Shown here: piece by piece, positions 1 to 13,260 of the stretch
Position numbering within the stretch: position 1 is the first letter of the stretch
How the letters are laid out: each line of letters opens with the position of its first letter
From: Atrina japonica
Taxonomy: Eukaryota > Mollusca > Bivalvia > Pterioida > Pinnidae
DNA: 64,000 nt
Direction: 5' to 3'
Assembly (NCBI GenBank): GCA_030159075.1
Contig: BROG01000133.1
Coordinates: 467,501-531,500, forward strand
Notes under the pieces: model-generated
Database searches by the model: none
The model's input: the letters and a program-made list of their open reading frames with translations, nothing else
What the model was told of the DNA's origin: nothing
Position numbers and translations under genes: made by a program

Positions 1-904
1 GACCCTTTCATATTATTTTTTTAACTAAAAAACTTCTCTCATATTCGGGCTTTCACATTAAAACAGCTGTTGATAGACAATATGACTTGTAATATATACG
101 AGTTTCAATTTAAAATTAACTGTTTTTTAAATACTATATAGCTATTTTTCTAATTCACGTTGTTGACAATGTTTCTTCTGCACATACAGGGATTAATTTC
201 CACATCTTTTTGGGAATGGGGTCTGGGCCTTTTGGGTTTTTCTAGAAATACACAAAACTATGTGAAAATACAAAATCTCTTCAAATTCATTGTTATTCGA
301 CTGCAATTGAAAAATATTTTTGAATGCAAATTAGGAAAAATGCATTGTTTTTGCATTGGAATGGGTCCTTATTTTGGCCCTGAATGATAGGATGGAAAAT
401 TTCTGACATGATATGACATCAGTATATCGATGCATTACCTATATTTACAGTTTCTTTGCCTAATATGTTTGGAGAGATCAACTCTAACACTACACTTCAG
501 TATCATTTTGATATCATGCATTTTAACAGGCAACACTTAAACTTAATATGTATGTACAATGTACTATTAGAGAAGTCATACCTTCAATACATCATGCAAT
601 TACATGCGTGTCACATATTTCAGGAATTTTACAGAATTGTGTGAATTCCAGCAATTTCTAGTTTGTTGTTGTGTGTATTTATATACCACATGATACTTAG
701 CATTATAAAATGCTACTATCAGCACAATACTATACACATTTTTTCATGGTTTTTTATGCCATGTTTTTCATGTTTTTTATAACAATTTTTCAGTTATACA
801 GAAGCGGAAAGTTTATAATGGTGGAGGAGAGAACCCGGTACAATGTACATGGAAAAGACCAGCAGCCTTCCCGCAAATAAACTTGCAAATTTTCTCACAA
901 TAAT
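1..904. other. Non-coding, nothing recognised
   Basis: AT-rich with short spurious frames only. Confidence 0.6.
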
Positions 905-1000
905 CGGCTTCGGCTCCAGCAGGACTTGAACCTGCGCAGACAGGAAGTGAGAGACTTCATGGTTCAAAGCACAATGCTCTAACAACTCAGCCAGCTGAAT
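905..1000 (-). mobile_element. tRNA-like SINE head relic
   Basis: Minus strand reads A-box TGGCTGAGTTGTTAGAGC (976-993) and B-box GGTTCAAGTCC (922-932), spaced as in a tRNA. No full cloverleaf or acceptor stem, so a SINE or pseudo-tRNA rather than a tRNA gene. Confidence 0.6.
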
Positions 1001-2102
1001 GATGACAGCTAGATGAATCAAAGTAAAAAGCCAAGTACAAGAGGAAACTTTTAAACAATCTCCCACTGACCAAAGGCACTCAACAATGTAAGAGGCATCA
1101 TAAAAATCTCATTTACAACAGACTCTTCTACCATTACCAACACTTCTAACACATGTTTGAAGTTATAAATATTTAACTATCAAGGTGTAGCACTCCTTCT
1201 TGACCACTTCAGAAGTTTGGCCACTACTCAGGACAACGTCTGCTTCCAGCTGGGTTTAACTTTTGCCCTAACATTTGAAAACAAAAACCTCTACAACATT
1301 ATGATGTATTAATAAAAAAAGACAATACAGTTAACCATAGCAGAATGCTAAGTCTGGCTAAAATGTATTAGCAACATATGTGAAAGATAAATAACCAGGG
1401 AACCATTAAAAAAGAGGACTTGGTCAGTGTTTTTTTACATCTAGATTGATGTATACTAATTATAGAAAATGTGAAGAACCATGTCCAAACTCATAAAATA
1501 TATATATTATACATATATATAAGTAAACCATCTGTCAACATAGTGGAGATTCATTGTAAAGAAGAGGGAAGAATTTGGGATACAGGAGCAGGTGGGTTGT
1601 AATAATAATCACAGTAATGATCACATGTTGTTTTATCTGTACAGGCTTCAGCTACTGATATAAACAAACACAAATTGTCCATGTGGTCTTCTTAACTGAA
1701 ACTGTCTGCAAACAACCTATGATATATGGTATATTTAAGTGGTGGTAGGGGGTTTAACTTTGTTATTTTGTTACACCAAAAAAAATGAACTTTTATTGTT
1801 TTTTTTGTTAAGACAACCTTATATAATTTGACATTCATTACATGGTACATTTAGTCTAAAACCATCTCTCAAAGTTGTGCTTGTTGCTGGTATTGGCAGA
1901 CCTACCATCAAATTCTTCTGTCTTTATAAGCTAGAGTTATCTGGTAAATTATGCTAATTTTGTATAAATGCAATAGATGCTAACATTTTCATATCAGGTC
2001 TTGATCTGCACTGATAGATTATGACAAAAGAGACTTTTAATAATCTGACAAGGGGTTTTCACTTGTATAAATCTGTCACCATTTACAGGTGAGTTGCTAC
2101 AA
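1001..2102. other. Non-coding, nothing recognised
   Basis: AT-rich spacer up to the first minisatellite. Confidence 0.6.
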
Positions 2103-2329
2103 ATTTTGATATCTACTATGGAAGCCAAAGAGGATTTGATATCTACTATGGACCTATACTGAGCCAAAGAGAATTTGAAATCTACTATGGACCTATACTG
2201 AGCCAAAGAGGATTTGATATCTACTATGGACCTATACTGAGCCAAAGAGGATTTGATATCTACTATGGACCTATACTGAGCCAAAGAGGATTTGATATCT
2301 ACTATGGACCTATACTGAGCCAAGGAGAT
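2103..2329. repeat. 39-bp minisatellite, six copies
   Basis: Repeats at 2108, 2137, 2176, 2215, 2254 and 2293 share GATATCTACTATGGACCTAT and GAGCCAAAGAG. The first copy lacks 10 bp. As 39 is a multiple of three, it creates a 13-residue repeat in a minus-strand open frame, which I judge non-coding. Confidence 0.95.
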
Positions 2330-3147
2330 TTTTTTATAATATTGCCACATCTACAAAAACTACCTAGAGCCTTGCACATAAAATGCTGTAACTACTCAAT
2401 CACACTTACAATGTTCTATCATACCTATAACCTGATGACACTAGTATACACCTGTAATACTGACAGGTAAGACCGTACAGGTATTCAATTTACAATTTTA
2501 TCAAAGCAGTCAATCATGTGACTATGTAGGAGAACTTGTTTCAAACAGCATAAAGAAAACAGAACTTGGGGTCAGACTCCAGATATCTACAAATTTTAGA
2601 TCTGTAAGATATATTATTTCTTATATTAAAAATGTTTTACACTTATCTTTTTTTTTAAGATTAACATTTTGGAGAACTGAATATTGTGATTGTTCAATCT
2701 GTGTGACAACATTCTTGGGTCACATGTCTTCACTGGTGTCACCCATATATGTACCAAAACTCTCATGGTACTAGTTTACACGTTTTGATAAATATCTTTA
2801 AGCATGTAGGCAACATGTAGGGGGATCTGCTGATTCTATTTTGAGAAACAAAATGCTGGAGTTGAAATACAAGTAGAAAGTAGGTGATGATCCTGCTTCC
2901 TACAGGATTTGAGGGAAGTCAATCAATAACCACTGAATATCTTAATGGATACAGATACATTTAACTTACTTCCCACTGGTAACAAGTAAGAAGCATTTCT
3001 TGATCACAAGATAGGTAAATTTGACATTTTCTAACAGAATACTTACATGTAATGCATATCTGGTAGTTAAGACAATAACTGTATCTATAGCTAATAAATT
3101 TGTAGCATTTCACCAAGTGATCATGATTCTAATAGTAACAGAAACTT
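2330..3147. other. Spacer between minisatellites
   Basis: No recognisable exon or repeat. Confidence 0.6.
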
Positions 3148-4042
3148 AACATATTGACTCAGGGGACACCTGCCTGTTTGGACCTGTAACATTAAGGAAG
3201 ATGTGTCTGATGGTGTCAACAGATGAGTCTATATATAACATATTGACTCATGGGACACCTTTAACACTAAAGAAGATGTGTGTGATGGTGTCAACAGATG
3301 AGTCTATATATAACATATTGACTCATGGGACACCTGCCTGTTTGGACCTTTAACACTAAAGAAGATGTGTGTGATGGTGTCAACAAATGAGTCTATATCA
3401 TATTGACTCAGGGGACACTTGCCTTTTTGGACCTGTAACATTAAGGAAGATGTGTCTGATGGTGTCAACAGATGAGTCTATATATAAGATATTGACTCAT
3501 GGAACACTTGCCTTTTTGGACCTGTAATATTAAGGAAGATGTGTGTGATGGTGTCAACAGATGAGTCTATATATAAGATATTGACTCAGGGGACACTTGC
3601 CTGTTTGGACCTGTAACATTAAGGAAGATGTGTCTGATGGTGTCAACAGATGAGTCTATATATAACATATTGACTCATGGGACACCTGCCTGTTTGGACC
3701 TTTAACACTAAGGAAGATGTGTCTGATGGTGTCAACAGATGATTCTTGCCTGTTTGGACCTGTTACATTAAGGAAGATGTGTCTGAGGGTGTCAACAGAT
3801 GAGTCTATATATAAATATTGACTCATTGGACACCTGCCTGTTTGGACCTTTAACACTAAGGAAGATGTGTCTGATGGTGTCAACAGATGAGTCTATATAT
3901 AACATTGACTCGTGGGACACCTGCCTGTTTGGAGCTTTAACACTAAGGAAGATGTGTCTGATGGTGTCAACAGATGATTCTTGCCTGTTTGGACCTGTTA
4001 CATTAAGGAAGATGTGTCTGAAGGTGTCAAGAGATGAGTCTT
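3148..4042. repeat. About 89-bp minisatellite, about ten copies
   Basis: The unit includes TATTGACTCATGGGACACC, TGCCTGTTTGGACC, AAGGAAGATGTGTCTGATGG and TCAACAGATGAGTC. Several monomers carry internal deletions, giving uneven spacing. Confidence 0.95.
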
Positions 4043-4987
4043 ATAGTCAACTTCAGTTATTCATGAGATCTGATTGGTCAAGCAAATCATGTTATGATTA
4101 TTTTCAGATTTAAGAATATTCCCAAGTTTAACAGTGTTAGGCCCAGGTTTCATTTCAATCACATTATCTGTAAAAGAAGAACTTCCTTATCTAATGTGCA
4201 GATCAACATTCTGATGTTTGAAAAAATGTTGAAGTTGAGGTAACACATTATCATCAATACTGATTGATGCACTTGTGGATTTTACTGGCATATGTAGAAG
4301 ATATGCTGTGGTGAGATGACAGTTGAAAACATGTTTTATTCCACTTTGTATGGAAAATTTCAAAGCTTTATCTCCACCATGTGTAAATGTAAGATACTAA
4401 ATATTTTTAATGTACATTATACATTTATATGAAGTGATAAAAATATTGATTTAGTAACAATCCTTATTTATTTCTTTATACATTTGTGAACTCTGTGGGA
4501 TAGTAAATGTACTCTGATAAGGTACTAGCATAGAGCATACAGTAAGTAATAATACTTCTAACTCTGTACAAAAAGTTTAAATTCTCAAAAATGTCAATAT
4601 AATGATTAGAAGACAGTTTAATATCAAAATGTTCCTCAAGAAATTTTTATAAAACAAAAATTCAATATTTTCCGTATGTGTGGATGATATTTCCTGAATA
4701 TTACATTTTTTCGTTTTGAGACAGCTTAGTGTTTTTGAATACAAAGATCCTAGACCAGTTGTTGACAGCTGGTAACTTCAGGTTGTGTGAAAAGAGAGGA
4801 AAAATACAACATTTTTACTAAAATAGAAACACTGGATTTGAGACATTTGTTTAAAAATGCTTCATTTTTTATTCTGAATTTCAAAATCAGGAATTTTTGC
4901 ATAATTTTGGGAAAATACAACCCATTTTTGCATTGGGAATGGGTCCTGTAACCAGACCCAAAATCAGCCTAGGAAAATCCCTATACA
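4043..4987. other. Spacer between minisatellites
   Basis: AT-rich. TTGCATTGGGAATGGGTCCT near 4929 resembles TTGCATTGGAATGGGTCCTT at 352-371, a hint of a dispersed repeat. Confidence 0.5.
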
Positions 4988-5414
4988 GGAGAAAATAAGT
5001 GGTCAGTCAGGACTTTCCAGGACCCATTAATGAGAGTAACCCAAGTGTGTGACAAGAAGGAAAAAGTGGTCAGTAAGGACTTTACAGGACCCGTTATTGA
5101 GAGTAACCCAAGTGTGTGACAAGAAGGAATAAGTGGTCAGTCAGGACTTTCCAGGATCCATCAATGAGAGTAACCCAAGTGTGTGATAGGAGAAAATAAG
5201 TGGTCAGTAAGGACTTTCCAGGACCCGTTAATGAGAGTAACCCAAGTGTGTGACAAGAAGGAATAAGTGGTCAGTCAGGACTTTCTAGGATCCATCAATG
5301 AGAGTAACCTCAGAAGTGTGATAGGAGAAAATAAGTGGTCAGTAAGGACTTTCCTGGATCAATTATTGAAAGTAACCTCAGTATGTGTTATAGTAAAAAA
5401 GTAAGTGGTCAATT
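4988..5414. repeat. 67-bp minisatellite, about seven copies
   Basis: The unit includes AAGTGGTCAGTCAGGACTTT, GAGAGTAACCCAAGTGTGTG and AGAAGGAAT. Starts are evenly spaced at 66-67 bp; the last copy is degenerate. Confidence 0.93.
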
Positions 5415-6309
5415 ACAGGACTGCAAACTCAGACCATCTGCATACTTTGCGTATACATTAACTAATCTAATAAAACATGATACTTCTATCATTCAATTTA
5501 GCTTCGTCCATGCAATCACACAACTGAGCAAATTTTCTGCCAAAATTAAAGATAGTTTTGCAACTTTTCAGCTTTACAGATCTCCATTGGATTTTTCAAA
5601 TTTTACCTCATTTTGTGAGGTAAATTTGGCATTGATTGACATGATATCTGAAAACTGACTGGCGGGAAGGGTTCAAACATTTTATGTATCAAAGGAGATT
5701 TTTTTATCTGCAGGTTGTATTGGGTTCTCAATGACTAAAACAAGTAGTGGTGTTTTAAACCTATACACCGATATTCAATTCTGAAATATTATCTTTTTCT
5801 ACACAATTGCACCAGTTACAAACTTTTAAATGCTACTTTCATACTCAAACTAACACAAATGATAGGACTATTTATCCCATGATATCATGGTTTTGTCAAA
5901 TAATTTATTGTATCAAAGTTCATACATTTCATCAATTTAAAAGCCCAAAAGCTAATAAAATTTCCAACACAAAATCTTTGATCACCAGCTATTAAACTGT
6001 ATTAAAAACGGCAATCAAATTGTGAAGTATTTTCACTCCCGCTGTCTTCATGGACTTCCGTATCGGAAATGTCATGAGAAAATATGCTAAAGAATGATCT
6101 CGGCTGACAGTTATAACTATCAACACCGATCAGTGTGGTGAAAAATTTGGCACAAAACACGAATAATAATAAGTAAAATTTAAAAATTCAATTTTCAAGA
6201 AATACCTAATTATCCTCCATGTTGTCCAGGAGATGACCATGTGACTTAAACATTTAGGACATAATTATGATCCATAACATAACAAGATGTGTATGATGTG
6301 TATACACCG
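5415..6309. other. Spacer between minisatellites
   Basis: Holds a 107-residue open frame (5335-5658) that starts inside the 67-bp array and has no recognisable domain; judged spurious. Confidence 0.5.
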
Positions 6310-7318
6310 GAATTGATCTTAACAAAGACACAAGGTAGTGTCACTAGAAATTACCTCAGTATTAACAAAGATACAGGGTAGTCTCGCTAGATATTACCTC
6401 AGTCTTAACAAAGACACGGGGTAGTGTCACTAGAAATTACCTCAGTCTTAACAAAGACACAGGGTAGTCTCGCTAGAAATTACTTCAGTCTTAACAAAGT
6501 CACAGTGTAGTGTCATTAGAAATTACCTCAGTCTTAACAAAGACACAGGGTAGTCTCGCTAGAAATTACCTCAGTCTTAACAAAGACGCAGGGTAATGCC
6601 ACCAGAAATTACCTCATACTTATCAAAGAAACAGGGTAGTGTCACTAGAAATTACCTCAGTCTTAACAAAGACACAGGGTACTGTCACTAGAAATTACCT
6701 CAGTCTTAACAAAGTCACAGGGTAGTGCCACTAGAAATTACCTCAGACTTATCAAAGACACAGAGTAGTGTCACTAGAAATTACCTCAGTGTTAACAAAG
6801 ACGCAGTGTAGTGTCACTAGAAATTACCTCAGTGTTAACAAAGACGTGGGGTAGTCTCGCTAGAAATTACTTCAGTCTTAACAAACATGTCGGGTAGTCT
6901 CACTAGAAATAACCTCAGTCTTAACAAAGACACAGTGTAGTGTCAATAGAAATTACCTCAGTATTAACAAAGACACAAGGTAGTGTTACTAGAAATTACC
7001 TCAGTCTTAACAAAGACAGGGGGTAGTGTAACTAGAAATTACCTCAGTCTTAACAAAGACACAAGGTAGTGTTACTAGAAATTACCTCAGTCTTAACAAA
7101 GACACAGTGTAGTGTAACTAGAAATTACCTCAGTATTAACAAAGACACAAGGTAGTGTTACTAGAAATTACCTCAGTCTTAACAAAGACACAGGGTAGTG
7201 TCACTAGATTTGACCTCAGTCTTAACAAAGTCACAGGGTAGTGTTGATAGAAATTACATGTACCTCAGTCTTACCAAAGACACTGGGTAGTGTTAATAGA
7301 AATTACATGTACCCCTAA
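6310..7318. repeat. 43-bp minisatellite, about 23 copies
   Basis: The unit contains GTAGTGTCACTAGAAATTAC and CTCAGTCTTAACAAAGACAC. Monomers fall into GTGTCACTAG and GTCTCGCTAG variants that are interspersed. Confidence 0.95.
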
Positions 7319-7993
7319 CAAAGATAGACCAGATCAAAATTCTTGGACAAGTGATATTCAGATGGAGGTATAACCCTGGCTAATTCACATGTCAGCCTTT
7401 TTGACTTCCTCATTCAGCAATTGTACTGACAGGTCAATGACTATTGTTTGAATTTCTTTTCAATCATCAAAGATTTTCTAGCTATGGCAAGGGCAAAACA
7501 TGTTAAAATCATCAGACACACACACACATTGTATTGCAAACACAGATATACATTAAATTGTTTACAAATAGGATCAATGGCCTTTATTTCAACTCTAAGA
7601 TTCAGCATAAGACATTTTTATTGAAGAGAGGAATGGCCACACAATGATATCAAGATTAATTCAAGCTTAACTCTACACCAAATGTAATCCTTTTTGCATT
7701 GCTTTAAGGCCAGAGGCCTGTCATACCTGCTGCAAGACTGTCTTGGGTCATTTTAAAGACAAATGTGCAATACATGTGCTTGCAATGTTTAAGGTTTAAA
7801 CAAGATGATGGAATCAAAGACGGATAATATTATATTTGTGCTCTCATTCCAAAAAACAAAAAAACAAAAAAATAAATACAACTTGGAAGTCTCATATAGA
7901 TACAAACTATGATAAACATATTGGATCAAAAAATTAAACTTGTAACTCCAAGAACAAATAATTCCCCAAATAGCAAAATACATTTAAAAGAAC
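7319..7993. other. Spacer between minisatellites
   Basis: Contains a short (CA)n (7518-7527); nothing else recognised. Confidence 0.6.
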
Positions 7994-9246
7994 TGTAACA
8001 CCTCCATATATTGCACTAAAGACATTCTATAATGGCCCTGGTATATAGCACTCTAGACATTGGTTCTATAACAGACCCATATATTGCACTCTAGACATGT
8101 GTTCTATCACATCTCCATATATTGCACTCTAGACATGTGTTCTATCACATCTACATATATTGCACTCTAGACATGTGTTCTATAACAGAACCAAATATTG
8201 CACTCTAGACATGTGTTCTATAACAGAACCATATATTGCACTCTAGACATGTGTTCTATAACAGAACCATATATAGCACTCTAGACATGTGTTCTATAAC
8301 AGAACCATATATTGGACTCTAGACATGTGTTCTATAACAGAACCATATATTGGACTCTAGACATGTGTTCTATCACATCTCCATATATTGCACTCTAGAC
8401 ATGTGTTCTATTACGGCTCCATATATTGCACTCTAGACATGTGTTCTATCACATCTACATATATTGCACTCTAGACATGTGTTCTATCACATCTACATAT
8501 ATAGCACTCTAGACATGTGTTCTATTTCGGCTCCATATATTGCACTCTAGACATGTGTTTTATAACAGAACCATATATAGCACTCTAGACATGTGTTCTA
8601 TCACATCTACATATATTGCACTCTAGACATGTGTTCTATCACATCTACATATATTGCACTCTAGACATGTGTTCTATAACAGAACCAAATATTGCACTCT
8701 AGACATGTGTTCTATCACATCTATATATTGCACTCTAGACATGTGTTCTATAACAGAACCAAATATTGCACTCTAGACATGTGTTCTATCACATCTACAT
8801 ATATTGCACTCTAGACATGTGTTCTATAACAGAACCATATATAGCACTCTAGACATGTGTTCTATCACATCTACATATATTGCACTCTAGACATGTGTTC
8901 TATAACAGAACCAAATATTGCACTCTAGACATGTGTTCTATCACATCTACATATATTGCACTCTAGACATGTGTTCTATAACAGAACCATATATAGCACT
9001 CTAGACATGTGTTCTATCACATCTACATATATTGCACTCTAGACATGTGTTCTATAACAGAACCAAATATTGCACTCTAGACATGTGTTCTATCACATCT
9101 ACATATATTGCACTCTAGACATGTGTTCTATAACAGAACCATATATAGCACTCTAGACATGTGTTCTATCACATCTACATATATTGCACTCTAGACATGT
9201 GTTCTATAACAGAACCAAATATTGCACTCTAGACATGTGTTCTATT
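7994..9246. repeat. 38-bp satellite with 152-bp higher-order period, about 32 copies
   Basis: Core TGCACTCTAGACATGTGTTC every 38 bp, with two alternating linkers (TATCACATCTACATA and TATAACAGAACCA). From about 8700 the order A, B, A, B' repeats exactly: the B' marker AACAGAACCATATATAG lies at 8828, 8980 and 9132. Confidence 0.95.
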
Positions 9247-11127
9247 TAAGTACATTATTCTGATGACAGATAATGAAATAGGATAGGAGTGTAAAAATGG
9301 TCACAAATACACAATTACTCTTACCCACTCATCCCCCATTATCATTTATCTTATCTCGACAGCGAAATCAATTATATCAATTACAGGGCAACGGAATTGT
9401 CTTCTTTCCAAACAAAAGATTTAAATACTTCAAATAACTATATTTAAGGCTTGTCTGCAAAATTTGGAATAAATGCAGACAAACTTCATTGTATGTTATA
9501 AGTGTAGTATATTATATATAAAGGATAAAAAGCAGGAGTAATATTATACACCTTACTTTTTTCATTTTTGAAAATAAATAACAACTGTGTCAATTTATGT
9601 AAATGGAAATGAAGTAAGTAATATTAATATCCCTAAACACAGACACAACTCATAAAACTATTAGCAATTTCAATTATATTGAAAGTGATACATATAAATA
9701 TTCACTTGATTATTTATTATTCCAATTTTTCTTTAGATATGCTTTTTTCACACATTTATTGTGCTGGGTCAAAACTTTACTTTAAGTTTTTGATGACTGA
9801 TAGTTACAACTTACAATTGTATCAATAATAACAAAGTTAAAATAATTTTAAATTTATCACATTTTTGCATCAGTAAGAATCACAAAGTGTCTTAAGACAG
9901 TATAGCTATTTTTCATACTCCTGTGTTTGAACTGGGGATACAGATTTCCAATGCAAATGCAATTAATTCAATTTTCAATTTAAAGAAACTTGTTAAGAAA
10001 GAAAAACTACTGACAGAATTTTCATGAAATTTGGTTCAGTGCACTTTGAAGAAAAGAAGTGATAGAAAAGATAGAGTTGGTATTTCTGCATAATTTCTTA
10101 GAGAAGTAATAAAATATTAGTTTGCTATGAGATTTGAAATAAGTATGTGTATATGAATATCTAGGGTTTATTTGAACACACAATCTCTGCATGTGAAAGC
10201 TTAAGTGAGAGTTCTGAAATTAACATGTATCTACGCCCTCACATACATAAATGGCTGCTCTGTAGAAGAACACCTGACAGACAGTTGTACTTAAGATGAA
10301 AAAGAACAAGTACCCCAGAATACAATACCTGAAAGAAAACTGTACTTATATAGGATGATACATTATTATTAACATTAGTATTCTTATCATTGTTATCAAA
10401 ATCATTATCATATCAATTTCCTATGTAGAGTACCGACAGGCAAACTTGATGTGTGGCGGTTCTGAGCGAATTATTATACTTCCAACCATGCTCTCTCTCT
10501 TAAACACTTAAAAAGTATCAAAGAGCACAGACTGAGAATTAATGTAATACCAGCCAAATGTGTATAAATGGGGTGTGTAGCAACAATCCTGCTTGAATTA
10601 ACCAGCATATCAGTGGCCAAGTTTAATCTATCACCTTACAACACAGAACTATAACATGCAAAATCTATCAAAGTTTTCCAATAAACTCCCTCAAACAGTC
10701 TCAGAATAGAACATGGAATTCTTCAATAAATCATTGAAGTTAGTTTGCACACAGCGAGAGCGCTATCATTTGTATTGTAGTTGCTGCAATAACGTTTCTG
10801 TTATTGATTAACGTGGTTATATATCATTAAAATCCACCTGCTCATTTCCTTGTACAGGTAAGCAACAGAAATTGTTTCCTTTTTACAAGAAGCATTAATG
10901 TCACACTACAGCACTTAGGGATTGAATAATGGAGAGATTGAATGGTATCGGAAATGCAGTTGATGTTTTTTGTGTAGACCTAACTAGTAGAAGATGTAAA
11001 GAGGAAACTTGGGAAAGTAATTGTAACACTTTGTGAGAGGGCATTAAAGTGAGCTAAATAAATCAAGTGGAAGTTAACTCAAATGTCGAAAATATTTACA
11101 AAGTCTGATTACAGCAGGATCTATATT
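9247..11127. other. Non-coding spacer
   Basis: Unique-looking AT-rich sequence of 1.9 kb with no exon recognised. Confidence 0.6.
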
Positions 11128-11998
11128 CATCTCCTGAAACACCACAGATATTACAGAGAGACAGACACACCATGACATTACATCTCCAGACACATCACAA
11201 ACATTACATTTCCTGACAAACCATAGACAATACATCTCCTGACACACCATGGACATTACATCTCATGACACACCACAGACATTACATAGAGACACACCAT
11301 GACATTACATCTCCTGACATATCAAAGACATTACTTCTCCTGACACACCATGGACATTACATCTCCTGACACACCATAGAAATTACATCTCCTGACACAC
11401 CACAGACATTACATCTCCTGACACACCATGGACATTACATCTCCTGACACACCATGGACATTACATCTCCTGACATTCCACAGACATCACATCTCCTGAC
11501 ACATCATGGTTATTACATCTCCTGATACACTATTGACATTATAACTCCTGACACACCATGGACATTACATCTCCTGGCACACCATGGACATTACATCTCC
11601 TGACACACCATGGACATTACATCTCCTGACACACCATGGACATCACATCTCCTGACACACCATGGACATCACATCTCCTGACACACCACAGACATTACAT
11701 CTCCTGACACATCATGGTTATTACATCTCCTGGCACACCATGGACATTACATCTCCTGACACACCATGGACATCACATCTCCTGACACACCATGGACATT
11801 ACATCTCCTGACACACCATGGACATTACATCTCCTGACACACCATGGACATCACATCTCCTGACACACCATGGACATCACATCTCCTGACACACCATGGA
11901 CATTACATCTCCTGACACACCACAGACATTACATCTCCTGAAACACCACAGACATCACATCTGACACACCACAAACATTATTATCCCGACACACCACA
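11128..11998. repeat. 26-bp minisatellite, about 33 copies
   Basis: Unit CACACCATGGACATTACA plus TCTCCTGA. ATGGACATT, ATGGACATC and ACAGACATT variants are mixed. Homogeneous in the centre (11540-11930), degenerate at both ends. Confidence 0.95.
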
Positions 11999-13139
11999 GA
12001 CTTCATAAGACTTATAATTGTTTAACTACCATGCTCTCAGTAATAACAGCAAAAGTCATGGTTCATTTGATTTAGACCTTAAACCTTCATATGAAATATA
12101 TTATCCTCCCCCTTAGAATGTTGATACTGATTGATTTGAATACAAGGAATCAAGATTCAAAACAAGTCAAGTTATCAGCTGATTAAACAAACCTCAATTG
12201 AAAAGCATGTAGCAAACTCATTCTTAAAAAATACAATGATATTTATTTGTTAATATTCCTCCTGACACATTAGCCAGCATCATTGATTTATGATGCAATA
12301 TAGTAAGGAAATCCTGTGAAATGAAGTCAGCAAGCCACTGGAGGCAAGCAGCCATCAAAGAATTATCTCTGACATACCTCAACAAATGACAGATACATGG
12401 TTTATCAGGTGCACAAGTATTATTATATTACCTGCTATGATTACACAAACTTTCATATTATTTTATAGATACTGAGATTATGCTCTGCGTAAATCACTAA
12501 CACTGCCCTCAAGATCTTGATAAGTACACAAGCATTCAAGATTTGTGAAGATTTGTGATATGCCAAGATGATTGGATGAGAACTGAAGTGTATCAATACA
12601 AGAATGATTAGGTCCGATATTTTTATGCGTTTTGGCAAAAGTTAGTAAAATTCTGTCACAGAGCTACATGGCAAAACTGACATATTAGCATGCTGTATCA
12701 GACTCTACTTTTAGATTATTTAAGACTTTTTAAATATCTTCACCTTTGCTTTGTATAATAAAAAAACCTTGGAACCATAAAGTTCAGTAGTTAAAATGCC
12801 AATGTATCACTTATTTAATGTGCTGTGTGTATATACATATATCAATGATATATGTAACTTAAGATACACATCTGACCGGGTCACCCAACAGAACTGCCTA
12901 AAAACAACACAATCCAATTTTTTAATATCACTTTTGCCAACTTCTTCTTTTCTATTCAATTATCAAAATTAAAAAGAGAAGTTTTCCAAAACTTTGCCTT
13001 CCGACCCATTTCTGAAACTACTGGTCTGGAAACAGCAGACAAATATTTTGTTCAAGATTAGGCCTGATCTAGAGAGGAGTGGACCAAAAGATTTGGTGAT
13101 GAGCTTTTCCTTGTATATATACAATTTTATCACATACTC
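11999..13139. other. Non-coding spacer
   Basis: AT-rich; no supported exon. Confidence 0.6.
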
Positions 13140-13260
13140 AACCTGTAACAGTGTCCACTTGAGACTTGATCCTGCACTGACTATGTCACTGGTGAGAGAC
13201 TATGTCACTTAAAGCTGACACTCTAACCACTCACCCATGGAGGCCCCAACACTGACTACA
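13140..13260 (-). mobile_element. Candidate founder SINE head of the 70-bp satellite
   Basis: Minus strand: GGCCTCCATGGGTGAGTGG and TTAGAGTGTC (A-box), then AGGATCAAGTCTCAAGTGG (B-box-like, about 13150-13170). Only this edge copy has both boxes. Confidence 0.5.

Noticed and set aside
1994..2350. An open frame with 13-residue repeats (SLAQYRSIVDIKS)
   Set aside because: The peptide periodicity only mirrors the 39-bp minisatellite. Neighbouring arrays with other periods show the same kind of DNA without open frames.
6310..12000. CRISPR-like regular arrays
   Set aside because: The units are contiguous tandem repeats without unique spacers, and the DNA is animal.
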